A stretch of DNA of 64,000 nucleotides from Halopseudomonas sabulinigri (GTDB taxonomy: Bacteria; Pseudomonadota; Gammaproteobacteria; Pseudomonadales; Pseudomonadaceae): NCBI RefSeq assembly GCF_900105255.1, contig NZ_LT629763.1, positions 2,542,001 to 2,606,000 on the forward strand, given 5' to 3'. Under the pieces are notes generated by a model. It made no database searches. It was given only the letters and a program-made list of their open reading frames with translations, and had not been told where the DNA came from. This document shows, in pieces, positions 39,267-48,181 of the stretch. Positions within the stretch are counted from its first letter, which is position 1. Each line of letters starts with the position of its first letter. The position numbers and the translations under genes are program-made.

Positions 39267-40994
39267 CTAATCAGGGCGTTTCAGCTCGGCCAGGGTGTTG
39301 AAGGCAATGTGCGTGCTGGGAAACAGTTGATCCACCTGCCGCGTGATCCAGTCGGTGTGTTCCAGGTGATCCATCAGCGGGCCCTTTACCTCTGCCAGAT
39401 GCAGGTGAATGCCACGTTCGTTGAGGCCTTCGGTCAGCTCGCTGAGCATGTCCAGCCCGGTGCTGTCGATATGATTGACCGCCGACAGGATCAGTAACAC
39501 TTCACGGGTATCGGGGTAGTCAGCCAGCGCCTGGTAGATCGCCTGCTCCACGGCCTTGGTGTTGGCAAAGAAGATGTTCTCGTCGATGCGCAGCGCCAGC
39601 AGCTGCGGCACGGTTTCAACCAGGTGGCGCTTGGTGTTGCGGAAGTAATGGGTATCCGGCACCCGGCCGATAACCGCGACGTGGGGCCGGCTGCCACGCC
39701 ACAGCTGGGCGACAATCGACCAGCACACGCCAAGGATGATGCCGCCTTCCACGCCTAGAATCAGCACGCCAAGCAGGGTGCTGAGCAGCGTGAGGCCCTC
39801 GGCACGGTCATAGCGCCAGGCGCGGATCAGGCTGCGTACATCAATCAGCGGTGTGACCGCGACCATGATCACCGCGGCCAGCATGACCAGCGGCAGGTAG
39901 GCAAACAGCGGCGCTACCGTGAGCAGAATCAGGCCGATGATCAGCGCGGCAATCACGCCCGCCACCGGCGTATTGGCGCCAGCCTCGATGTTCACGCTGG
40001 AGCGCGAGAAGCCGCCCGCCACCGCAAAGCCACCGGTGACCGCCGAGCCCAGGTTGGCAGCGCCCAGACCCAGCAGCTCGCGGTCGGGATTGATGCTCTG
40101 GCGCTTGCGGCGAGCCAGTGACTGCGCGATGGAGACGCTCTCGACAAAGGTCACCAGGCTGATCAGCGCGGCCGGCAGCAGCAGCTGGCGCAAATCGCCC
40201 AGCCCCGGCGTGCTCCATACCAAGGCGGGCAGCCCGGCCGGCAGATGGCCGACCACCGGCACCCCATGGGCAGCCAGATCGAAGTACCAGGTCGCCCAGA
40301 CGGCTACCACCACCACCACGATAGGCGCCAGCCGTGCCAACAGGGTGGCCAGCGCCCCCGGCAGGCCCAGGCCGCGCAGGTGCCCGGCCATCCAGCTGCG
40401 CGCGTAAAGCAGCCAGGCCAGCGCCGCCAGGCCCATGCCCAGCACCAGAGTGTTGACCAGATGCCATTCGCGCACCAGCTCCCGCAGCCCGTGCGGCAGG
40501 CTCTCGCGGCCCAGCAGGCTGGGCAGTTGGCTGAACAGAATGAGAATGGCCGCACCACTGATGAAACCGCTGATCACCGGGTGGCTGAGAAAGTTGGCCA
40601 GAAAACCGAGCCGCAACAGACCCAATACAAACAGCATGCCGCCCGAGAGCAGGGCCAGCCAGACCGCCAATTGCAGATAATCCGGGCTACCAATGCTCGC
40701 CAGCGGCGCCAGCAGGGTAGCGGTCATCAGCCCGGTGACCGCTACCGGGCCGACCGACATGCTCATGCTGCTACCAAACAGCGCATAGCCCAGCAGCGGC
40801 AATAGGCTGGCATACAGCCCCACCTGCACCGGCATGCCGGCGAGCATCGCGTACGCCATGCTCTGCGGGATGACCATGATGCTCAGCACCAGACCGGCGG
40901 TCAGATCACCGCTCAGCCAGGCGCGGCGATAATGCCGCACCCAGGCGAGCATTTCGGTACCGCCGGGGGGTTGTAGCCGAGGGTTATCGCTCAT
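39267..40994 (-). CDS. SulP-family anion transporter with STAS domain
   Basis: 575 residues. The SulP membrane domain covers about residues 15-420 (LSIMVIPQSMAYAMLAGMP; SGAAILILFSQLPSL; the AVAGGFSRSSVNIEAGANT core). It ends in a cytoplasmic STAS domain (ILSAVNHIDSTGLDMLSEL). Members take up sulfate, bicarbonate or other oxyanions. It is translated last in an operon with two YeeE/YedE proteins and a persulfide-sensing-type repressor (4-base overlap with the preceding gene), so sulfate or a related sulfur oxyanion is the likely substrate. Confidence 0.9.
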   Translation of the reverse strand: MSDNPRLQPPGGTEMLAWVRHYRRAWLSGDLTAGLVLSIMVIPQSMAYAMLAGMPVQVGLYASLLPLLGYALFGSSMSMSVGPVAVTGLMTATLLAPLASIGSPDYLQLAVWLALLSGGMLFVLGLLRLGFLANFLSHPVISGFISGAAILILFSQLPSLLGRESLPHGLRELVREWHLVNTLVLGMGLAALAWLLYARSWMAGHLRGLGLPGALATLLARLAPIVVVVVAVWATWYFDLAAHGVPVVGHLPAGLPALVWSTPGLGDLRQLLLPAALISLVTFVESVSIAQSLARRKRQSINPDRELLGLGAANLGSAVTGGFAVAGGFSRSSVNIEAGANTPVAGVIAALIIGLILLTVAPLFAYLPLVMLAAVIMVAVTPLIDVRSLIRAWRYDRAEGLTLLSTLLGVLILGVEGGIILGVCWSIVAQLWRGSRPHVAVIGRVPDTHYFRNTKRHLVETVPQLLALRIDENIFFANTKAVEQAIYQALADYPDTREVLLILSAVNHIDSTGLDMLSELTEGLNERGIHLHLAEVKGPLMDHLEHTDWITRQVDQLFPSTHIAFNTLAELKRPD

Positions 40995-41410
40995 GCTGTC
41001 GCTCTACGGTCAGACCAGGCGAACAGGCCCATGCCGGCGAGCATGGCGAGGACAAACAGCAGCGCCTGCGGTACCAGGGCGCCCGCCGCTACCAGCGCCG
41101 GGCCGGGGCAAAAGCCCGCCACGCCCCACCCGGCGCCAAACAGCAGACTGCCGATCACCAAGCGGCGGTCGATCTGTCGGCCAGTGGGCAACTGCGCAGC
41201 CTCGCCGCGCAGGGTGGTGCCGCGGCGCTGCACCCACTGCAACGGGATAAAGGCCACGCCAATGGCCCCCAGCATCACCAGCGCCAGTGAGGGGTCCCAG
41301 GCGCCGGCCAGATCAAGAAAGCCAATCACCTTGGCCGGGTTGGCCATGCCCGAGAGCAGCAGACCCAAGCCAAAGATCAGCCCACTTGCCAATGCAATCA
41401 CTGCCCGCAT
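40991..41410 (-). CDS. YeeE/YedE (DUF395/DUF6691) membrane protein, half 2
   Basis: 139 residues. SGMANPAKVIGFLDLAGAWDPSLA and GWGVAGFCPGPALVAAG are signature loops of the second half of the YeeE/YedE thiosulfate transporter fold, here encoded as a separate protein. It starts 2 bases after the sister gene's stop. Together the two probably import sulfane-sulfur compounds such as thiosulfate, as in bigR-type operons. The cysteine in the FCPGP loop is the expected sulfur relay site. Confidence 0.87.
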   Translation of the reverse strand: MRAVIALASGLIFGLGLLLSGMANPAKVIGFLDLAGAWDPSLALVMLGAIGVAFIPLQWVQRRGTTLRGEAAQLPTGRQIDRRLVIGSLLFGAGWGVAGFCPGPALVAAGALVPQALLFVLAMLAGMGLFAWSDRRATA

Positions 41411-41412
41411 GT

Positions 41413-41844
41413 TTAGCCTCCCAGCAGGTGACGAAGTACAAACACGCAGGCAAACCCCGCGCCCATAAAGCTCAGAGTAGCCACCAGCGAGCGCGGCGAC
41501 AGCCGCGCCAGACCGCATACGCCGTGACCACTGGTACAGCCCGAGCCCAACCGCGAACCAAAGCCGACCAGCAAGCCGGCAACCACCAGCGCCAGCGGCC
41601 CGGCCGTCACCTGCACTTCAGTCTGCGCGCCAACCAACTGATACAGCCAGGGCGCCAGCAGCAGCCCAAGCACGAACAACAGAGCCTCACGGTTGCCCGC
41701 CTGCCACGTCAGTAATCGACCCAGCAAACCACTGATGCCCGCAATGCGGCCATTGAACAGCATCAGCAAGGCAACGGCGGCGCCAATCAGCGCGCCGCCC
41801 AGCAAGGCTGAGTAGGGCGTGAACGCGGCCCAATCAATGTTCAT
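41413..41844 (-). CDS. YeeE/YedE (DUF395) membrane protein, half 1
   Basis: 143 residues. [23 protein letters not shown] is the characteristic conserved-cysteine loop of the YeeE/YedE (TsuA-like) family. It forms the first half of a split transporter with the next gene. Its start lies 11 bases inside the ArsR-type gene. It acts in the inner membrane. Confidence 0.88.
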   Translation of the reverse strand: MNIDWAAFTPYSALLGGALIGAAVALLMLFNGRIAGISGLLGRLLTWQAGNREALLFVLGLLLAPWLYQLVGAQTEVQVTAGPLALVVAGLLVGFGSRLGSGCTSGHGVCGLARLSPRSLVATLSFMGAGFACVFVLRHLLGG

Positions 41845-42160
41845 CTGGCGTCTCCTCGGCGCAATAGAGACCATAGAGCGTGTGAAGAATGGCTAATGCC
41901 TCGCGGCTTGCCACACTGTAGTAGACCTGTTTGCCTTCGCGGCGGGTATCGACCAGCCCTTCGCGGCGCAACACCGCCAGCTGCTGGGACAGAGTCGGCT
42001 GGACAATCCCCAGCAGCGCCTCCAGCTCGCCGACATTGCGTTCGCCATCCACCAGTTGGCAGAGCAGCAGCAAGCGGTCTCGATTGGCCAGCGCTTTGAG
42101 CAATTGATGGGCCTGGTCTGCAGAACTGCGCAGGCGCTGGATATCGGCTTGGTTATGCAT
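41834..42160 (-). CDS. ArsR-family repressor, BigR/SqrR-like persulfide sensor
   Basis: 108 residues. Winged-helix ArsR fold (ILQ-type recognition helix GIVQPTLSQQLAVLRREGL, wing RREGKQVYYSV). Cysteines at 34 (LLLLCQLV) and 100 (LYGLYCAEE) are 66 residues apart, the same separation as the redox cysteine pair of BigR (Cys42/Cys108), which forms a tetrasulfide bridge when reactive sulfur is present (established knowledge). It heads the YeeE-YeeE-SulP operon and is divergent from the OsmC gene. Confidence 0.87.
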   Translation of the reverse strand: MHNQADIQRLRSSADQAHQLLKALANRDRLLLLCQLVDGERNVGELEALLGIVQPTLSQQLAVLRREGLVDTRREGKQVYYSVASREALAILHTLYGLYCAEETPDEH

Positions 42161-42197
42161 GACAGCAACACAGTCTCTTGAAGTAGGCTATTGACCG

Positions 42198-42221
42198 ACA
42201 ATATATAAAAAAATAGATTGT
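42198..42221. promoter_or_regulatory. AT-rich imperfect dyad, candidate operator of the BigR-like repressor
   Basis: ACAAT and ATTGT arms separated by an AT-only stretch (ATATAAAAAAATAG) in the 93-base divergent promoter region. It resembles the AT-rich operators of BigR-type repressors. Confidence 0.45.
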
Positions 42222-42253
42222 TTGCAAGCAGACCCACCCACCGGTAGCAGGTT

Positions 42254-42703
42254 ATGAGTGAAGATCGCGTAGAAGTCACCCTTCAGCAGCAGGAGGGTTA
42301 TCGCTTTGCAGCCCACTACCGCAACGGCACGCCAAGCCTGATCACCGACGAACCGGCGCCGCTCGGCGGCAATCAGGGGCCTAGCCCATCCCAGCTGCTG
42401 GTCACCGCCCTGGCCAACTGTCTGAGCGACAGCCTGATTTTCGCGCTGGGCAAGTTTCGCCAGCCCAGCGACGGCATCCGCACCGAGGCGGTGGGGCTGA
42501 TGGGGCGCAACGCGGAGAACCGCATGCGCATAGTCGGGGTTGAGGTGACCCTGCATCTGGGCCACCCCGCGGCCGCTTTTGAACGGCTGGAGCGCATCCT
42601 CGATCAGTTCGAACAGTTCTGCACGGTGTCGCAAAGCGTGGTCAGCGCGCTGCCCATCACCCTCAAGGTACTCGACAGTGACGGCACACTGCTGAAAGGG
42701 TAA
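42254..42703 (+). CDS. OsmC/Ohr-family redox protein
   Basis: 149 residues. The OsmC fold has its two conserved cysteines, in TALANCLSDSL (about 55) and QFCTVSQSV (about 118). Family members reduce organic hydroperoxides, and some handle persulfides. It is divergent from the BigR-like repressor, so induction by reactive sulfur is likely. Arg/Glu helpers of classic Ohr are not clearly placed, which leans toward the general OsmC subfamily. Confidence 0.85.
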   Translation: MSEDRVEVTLQQQEGYRFAAHYRNGTPSLITDEPAPLGGNQGPSPSQLLVTALANCLSDSLIFALGKFRQPSDGIRTEAVGLMGRNAENRMRIVGVEVTLHLGHPAAAFERLERILDQFEQFCTVSQSVVSALPITLKVLDSDGTLLKG

Positions 42704-42828
42704 ACGCAGCCCCCGATCATCCGCTGAATTGCGCATCATCACGCAAACCTGCTGGGCTGGAAACAACCTCCCGGCTGACGGATACTCCGTGGCAACCTGA
42801 ACAGCCAGCATCGAGAGGACACCTCACC

Positions 42829-43602
42829 ATGAGCAGCCAACGCTTCGATTTGACCGGTAAAACCGCCCTGATTACCGGCGCCTCCAGCGGCCTGGGCGCG
42901 CACTTTGCGCGACTGCTGGCCAGCGCGGGTGCTCGCGTGGTGGTGGCCGCGCGCCGGGCCGAACGGCTGTCTGCGCTGGTCGAGGAACTCAAGAGCCAGG
43001 GGCATAGCGCGCTGGCGGTGACCATGGATGTAACCGACAGCGATAGCGTTGAAGCCGGCTTCAGCGCCGCCGAGCAAGCCTTCGGCGTGTGCGACATCCT
43101 GGTCAACAATGCCGGCATCGGCGATCCGGTGCCGTTTCTGGAGATGAGCGAGGGCAACTGGCGCAGCATGCTGGACACCAACCTTGATGGCGCCTGGCGC
43201 GTCGCGCACCGTGCCTGCGTGGCCATGGCCAAGGGCGGGCAGGGCGGCAGCGTGATCAACATTGCCTCCATTCTTGGCCTGCGCGTGGGTACCGCGTTGA
43301 GCCATTACGCGGTGGCCAAGGCCGGCGTGGTGCAACTGACCAAGGCTATGGCGCTGGAGCTGGCGCGCGAGAACATCCGCGTCAATGCGATTGCGCCCGG
43401 CTATTTCCGCACCGAAATGAACACCGATTATTTCGACACCGAACACGGCCAGAACTACATCCGCAGCAAGGTTCCGATGCGCCGCCTGGGCCAGCTGGAA
43501 GAGCTCGACGGGCCGCTGTTGCTGCTGGCCAGCGAGGCCGGCGCCTTCATGACCGGCACGGTACTGAACGTCGACGGCGGCCACCTGAGCAACAGCCTGT
43601 AG
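42829..43602 (+). CDS. Short-chain dehydrogenase/reductase
   Basis: 257 residues. TGASSGLGAHFARLL cofactor loop, NNAG, catalytic serine in INIASILG and YAVAK. The C-terminal VLNVDGGHLSNSL ending is typical of FabG-like/glucose dehydrogenase-type SDRs. GAGAGGACACCTCACC precedes the start. It stands as a single gene, so the substrate is unknown. Confidence 0.88.
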   Translation: MSSQRFDLTGKTALITGASSGLGAHFARLLASAGARVVVAARRAERLSALVEELKSQGHSALAVTMDVTDSDSVEAGFSAAEQAFGVCDILVNNAGIGDPVPFLEMSEGNWRSMLDTNLDGAWRVAHRACVAMAKGGQGGSVINIASILGLRVGTALSHYAVAKAGVVQLTKAMALELARENIRVNAIAPGYFRTEMNTDYFDTEHGQNYIRSKVPMRRLGQLEELDGPLLLLASEAGAFMTGTVLNVDGGHLSNSL

Positions 43603-43717
43603 GCGCAACCGCACTGGCAGCCGGGTGCTGCAGGGGCTATTGTCAGGCCATTGAGTCACTGTTGAAAAAGCCACAGGCGGCGTACTGCAGTCTGTGCTGT
43701 CACCCGCGGATGTGTTC

Positions 43718-46700
43718 ATGGCCAAGGCACCACATATAAAAGCTGGCCCGCTGGTTTATCTGATCGGCGGGATCGCGCTCGGTCTGTTTTTTCTATTCCT
43801 GGCCAGTAGCGCCTGGCAACAACGCGAGCAGCAGTGGCAGGAGCAACTGGCCAGTCAGGCCGAGATTACCCGACGCAGCATTGAACAGAGCCAGGTCGCG
43901 CTGCGCAACCAGGCGCTGATGACCGCCCGCAGCCTGGCCGAAGATCCTGACACCCGCCGGCTGATCCGACGCATCAAGGCACTGAGCCAGGCCGGGCCGC
44001 AAAACCAGGGCGAGATTCTGCGCCTGCGCGCGCAACTGCGCCGCGATTTCAGCGGAGTCTGGTCGATCCTGCAGCGCGCAGGCGCGCAGGTGCTGGAGGT
44101 CCACCTGGCCAGTCCGGCGCAACCCCTGGTGCGCATGCAGCAAGTGCCCGACCCCGTGCTCGGCCTGCCCGCCAACAATCGTCCGCTGCTGCTGCGCGCG
44201 CAGACCACGGCACAGGAGCAGAGCGGCCTGGAGCTGGACCAACAGGGCCTGCGTCAGGCCGCGGTGGTACCTGTCCGCGCGCTGGACGATGCCGCCAGCC
44301 CCGTGGTCGCCAGCATCGCTGTCGGGTTCTACGTGCTCCCCAAACCTTTCGCCGACAGCCTGGAGGGTGATGCCGAGATTGCCCTGCTGGTGCCACCCTC
44401 GGCGGTGGTGGATCAGAGCCTGCTGCCGGCTACCGCCAACGGGCGCTGGCTGCTCGGCCGCTACTCCAACCCCGACATCAACCGCTGGCTGGATGCCGCC
44501 GAGCTGCCCACCAGGGTCACCGCGCCCAGCCACCAGCAGGTGCGGGTGGGCGAACACGCCTACCTGGTCACCTGGCTGCCGCTGATACCCGCAGACAGTA
44601 CCGCCAGTGAGTACCAGGGCGCCGGACGGATTGCGGCCTGGCACGACATTTCCGCCGCCGCCGCTACGCACCGCAGCGAGCAGGCGCGACTGCTGGTCAA
44701 CTGGCTGCTGGCCTGCCTGGCCACCGCGCTGTTGCTCAGCTTCCTGATGCTGGCCTCACGGGCAGCGCAACGGCGCCAAAGCGCCCGTCATCAGCAGGCG
44801 ATTCTGGCCGAAAGCCAGCAACGCGAGCGCAGCCGCCAATTACTCTCGATCATCGCCAAGGCGCAATCGGCTTACATTCAGCGTGATCAGATCGAACGGG
44901 GCTTCGGCCAGTTGCTGGAGCAGATCCTCGAGCTGACCGACAGCCGTTTCGGCCTGGTAGCGCAGGTCGTACACGACGCCGACTCAGCCACGCGGCTGCA
45001 CCCCTACGCGCTGACGCTGCAGGACTCGCCGAGCGCCGCGGCGCCGCCCCCGGCCGATCCGGCCGGCGCCGCACGCGTGCTGGCCGACAACCTGCCGCTG
45101 TTTGAGCCATTACTACAACGCGGTGAGGTCGTCATGCTGCCGGCGCTGGACAATACCAGCGGCCTGAGCGCGCTGCTGGCCATGCCGATTCACAACGATC
45201 AGCAGTTGGTCGGGGTACTCGCGCTGGGCAACCGCAGCGCCGGCTATGACCGCGACATGCTGGCGTTTCTCGGCCCACTGCTGGCCACACTTGGGCAACT
45301 GATCCAGGCGCTGCGGCACAACGCCGAGAAACATCAGATTCAGCAACGCCTTGAACGCCAGCGCCATGCCCTGCGGGCGCTCAACGAAGTGGCCGCCGCC
45401 AGCGGCATCAACCTGCAGGAACGCCTTGCCCGTACCCTGCAGCTAGGCTGCGAGCACCTGCAGCTCAGCCTTGGCCTGGTCAGCAGAATCGAAGGCGCGG
45501 TGTACACCGTCGAAGCCAGCTACGCGGCCGAGGCGCCACCCACGCCCGGCACCCGGTTCGACTTTGACCAGACCTACTGCAGCCTGACCTACCAGGCCAA
45601 CGACGTGGTCGCCATCGACTCCATGGGCAGCTCACGCTTCAGCGGCCATCCGTGCTATCAGCACTTTGCCCTGGAGGCCTACATCGGCATTCCGCTGCTG
45701 GTTGCTGGTGAGCGCTGGGGCACGCTGAATTTTTCCAGCAGTGCGCGGCGCAACCCACCCTTCGATGAGGTGGACCTGGAGTTCATGCGGCTTAGCGCAC
45801 GCTGGATCAGCAGCCTGCTGGAGCAGGCAGAGATCGAGCAGCAGCGTGAAGACTTGCTGCAACGCTTCAACAAGCTCACCCGTCACCTGCCCGGTATGGT
45901 GTACCAGTATCAGCTGTCGGCAGACGGCCAGGCCTGGTTCCCCTACAGCAGTACCGGGATCAACGAAATTTACGGAATTACCCCGGAACAGGCAGCCAAT
46001 TCCGGCGATCTGGCGCTGGAGCGGGTACATCCGGATGACCTCGACTCGGTCATCGAGAGCATCACCGCCTCCGCCTTGCGGCTGAAAACCTGGCGCGCTG
46101 AGTACCGTGTGCGCCATCCGCTCAAGGGTGAGCTGTGGGTAGCCGGTTTTGCCAGCCCGGAGTTACTGGAGAATGGCAGCATCGTATGGCATGGCTTTAT
46201 TGCCGACATCACCGCGCGCAAGCGCATTCAACTGGCGCTCGCCAGCGAGCAACAGCGCCTGGCGCGGGTCATCGACGCCACCGGCGTCGCCACTTGGGAG
46301 TGGGACCTGGCCAGCGATGCCGTGCTGATCAACGAGCGGTGGGCGCAGATGATCGGCTATCAACCCGAGGAGCTGCAGCCGGTGACGGCGCAGACCTGGA
46401 TCCAACGTATTCACCCCGAGGATCATGCGCACTTCGATCAGCAGCTGGCCGCCCACCTGGGCGGAGAAACGCCGTTCTACAGTTGCCGCTGCCGCGTGCA
46501 GCACCGCGACGGCCATTGGCTGTGGGTGCAGGATCGTGGCCAGGTGGTGGAGCGTGATGCCGAGGGCCGGGCAGTGCGCATGAGCGGCACGCACGCCGAC
46601 ATCAGCAACGAAATGCAGCGCCAGGAAGAGATTCGTCAAGCGCGCTCCTTCCTCGACGCGCTGATTGATGCCGCCAGCGAGGTAGCCATCATGGCTGCCG

Positions 46701-48181
46701 ACATGGACGGCAATATCACCCTTTTCAATACCGGCGCAGAAAAGCTACTTGGTTATAGTGCCGACGAAGTGATCGGCAAGCTCTCCCCGGCGGTCTTCCA
46801 TTTGCCCAGCGAAATACAGCGACATAGCGAGGTATTAAGTGCTGAGGCCGGGCATCCGGTCGAAGGCAGCGAGGTATTTTTCTATCGCGCGCGGCAGGGC
46901 GGCTCGGAAACCCTGCCCTGTACCTACGTGCGCAAGGATGGCACGCATCGCCTGGTCAACCTGACCTTGACGCGAATAGCCGACCGCGACGGCGGCCTGG
47001 TCGGCTTTCTCGGCATGGCCACCGACATCACCGATCTGATCCAGACCACCCGCGCCCTGCAGAAGAGCGAGTCACGCTACCGCGGCATGGTCAGCAACCT
47101 GCCGGGCGCGGTATACCGCTGCCAGGCAGACCAGCAATGGACGATGGTCTACCTGAGCCAGGAAATCGAACGGATTACCGGTTACCCGGCCAGTGACTTC
47201 ATCAACAACCAGCGGCGCAGCTATGCCAGCGTGATCCACCCAGATGACTTTGACAGCACCTTGCTGGCCAGCGCCGGCGTCAGCGCCGACGACGCCAGCT
47301 TCGAACTCACCTACCGCCTGCTGCATGCCCAGGGCCACATTGTGCAGGTGCGCGAAAAGGGTCGCGCCGAATACGACGCCCAGGGCCAGCTGAAGTGGTT
47401 CGACGGCTTCATCTGGGATGTCACCGAGCAGGTACGCGTCGAGCAGCTGAAATCGCAGTTTGTCTCGACCGTCAGCCACGAACTGCGCACCCCGCTTACC
47501 GCCATTTCCGGTGCCATCAAGCTGATCAATGGCGGTGCACTCGGCGAGGTGCCCGCGGCCATGCAGAAACTACTGGGGATTGCCGAGCAGAACACCCAGT
47601 CCCTGAATACCCTGATCAACGATCTGCTCGACATGGAGCGCTTGGCCGCTGGCAAGATTCAATTCGACCTGCAGGTGCAACCCTTGCGGCCGCTGCTGCA
47701 CAAGGCGCTGGAGCTGAACAGCAGCTACGCTGATCAGTATCAGGTGAGCCAACGCTGCACCACGCTGGACGATGCCTGGGTCAGAGTCGACGCCTTGCGT
47801 CTGGGGCAGGTATTGAGCAACCTTCTCTCCAACGCCGCCAAGTTTTCACACAGCGGTGGTGACATCCAGTTGAGCAGCAAAGTAGAGGGCGGCCAGGTGT
47901 GCATCAGCGTAACGGATCAGGGCGCGGGTATACCGCCGGCCTTTCACGCGCAGATATTCCAGAAGTTCTCCCAGGTCGACAGCTCCAGCACCCGTCAGCG
48001 TGGTGGCTCAGGCCTCGGCCTGGCGATCAGCAAGGAATTGGTGCAACAGATGGGCGGCAGCATCGGTTTTGAGTCCGAGCCGGGAGTCGGCTCGCGCTTC
48101 TGGTGTTGTCTGCCGCTGCAATCCCCTCCCAACGACGACGCCCCAGACCGGCGCTCGGACAATCCCGAGGTAACCCCATGA
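43718..48181 (+). CDS. Large membrane sensor histidine kinase (GAF-GAF-PAS x4)
   Basis: About 1,487 residues from the ATG (MAKAPHIKAG); a GTG 24 bases upstream is possible and neither has a strong ribosome-binding site. One helix near 12-35 and a second near 330-350 enclose a ~290-residue periplasmic sensor of no clear family. The cytoplasmic part has two GAF-like regions (about 380-550 and 560-715), then about four PAS/PAC units (roughly 730-1240). HisKA follows with phospho-acceptor His1254 (STVSHELRTPL), then HATPase_c (NLLSNAAKFS; GSGLGLAI). It has no receiver. It overlaps the next kinase by ATGA. Confidence 0.88.
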   Translation: MAKAPHIKAGPLVYLIGGIALGLFFLFLASSAWQQREQQWQEQLASQAEITRRSIEQSQVALRNQALMTARSLAEDPDTRRLIRRIKALSQAGPQNQGEILRLRAQLRRDFSGVWSILQRAGAQVLEVHLASPAQPLVRMQQVPDPVLGLPANNRPLLLRAQTTAQEQSGLELDQQGLRQAAVVPVRALDDAASPVVASIAVGFYVLPKPFADSLEGDAEIALLVPPSAVVDQSLLPATANGRWLLGRYSNPDINRWLDAAELPTRVTAPSHQQVRVGEHAYLVTWLPLIPADSTASEYQGAGRIAAWHDISAAAATHRSEQARLLVNWLLACLATALLLSFLMLASRAAQRRQSARHQQAILAESQQRERSRQLLSIIAKAQSAYIQRDQIERGFGQLLEQILELTDSRFGLVAQVVHDADSATRLHPYALTLQDSPSAAAPPPADPAGAARVLADNLPLFEPLLQRGEVVMLPALDNTSGLSALLAMPIHNDQQLVGVLALGNRSAGYDRDMLAFLGPLLATLGQLIQALRHNAEKHQIQQRLERQRHALRALNEVAAASGINLQERLARTLQLGCEHLQLSLGLVSRIEGAVYTVEASYAAEAPPTPGTRFDFDQTYCSLTYQANDVVAIDSMGSSRFSGHPCYQHFALEAYIGIPLLVAGERWGTLNFSSSARRNPPFDEVDLEFMRLSARWISSLLEQAEIEQQREDLLQRFNKLTRHLPGMVYQYQLSADGQAWFPYSSTGINEIYGITPEQAANSGDLALERVHPDDLDSVIESITASALRLKTWRAEYRVRHPLKGELWVAGFASPELLENGSIVWHGFIADITARKRIQLALASEQQRLARVIDATGVATWEWDLASDAVLINERWAQMIGYQPEELQPVTAQTWIQRIHPEDHAHFDQQLAAHLGGETPFYSCRCRVQHRDGHWLWVQDRGQVVERDAEGRAVRMSGTHADISNEMQRQEEIRQARSFLDALIDAASEVAIMAADMDGNITLFNTGAEKLLGYSADEVIGKLSPAVFHLPSEIQRHSEVLSAEAGHPVEGSEVFFYRARQGGSETLPCTYVRKDGTHRLVNLTLTRIADRDGGLVGFLGMATDITDLIQTTRALQKSESRYRGMVSNLPGAVYRCQADQQWTMVYLSQEIERITGYPASDFINNQRRSYASVIHPDDFDSTLLASAGVSADDASFELTYRLLHAQGHIVQVREKGRAEYDAQGQLKWFDGFIWDVTEQVRVEQLKSQFVSTVSHELRTPLTAISGAIKLINGGALGEVPAAMQKLLGIAEQNTQSLNTLINDLLDMERLAAGKIQFDLQVQPLRPLLHKALELNSSYADQYQVSQRCTTLDDAWVRVDALRLGQVLSNLLSNAAKFSHSGGDIQLSSKVEGGQVCISVTDQGAGIPPAFHAQIFQKFSQVDSSSTRQRGGSGLGLAISKELVQQMGGSIGFESEPGVGSRFWCCLPLQSPPNDDAPDRRSDNPEVTP

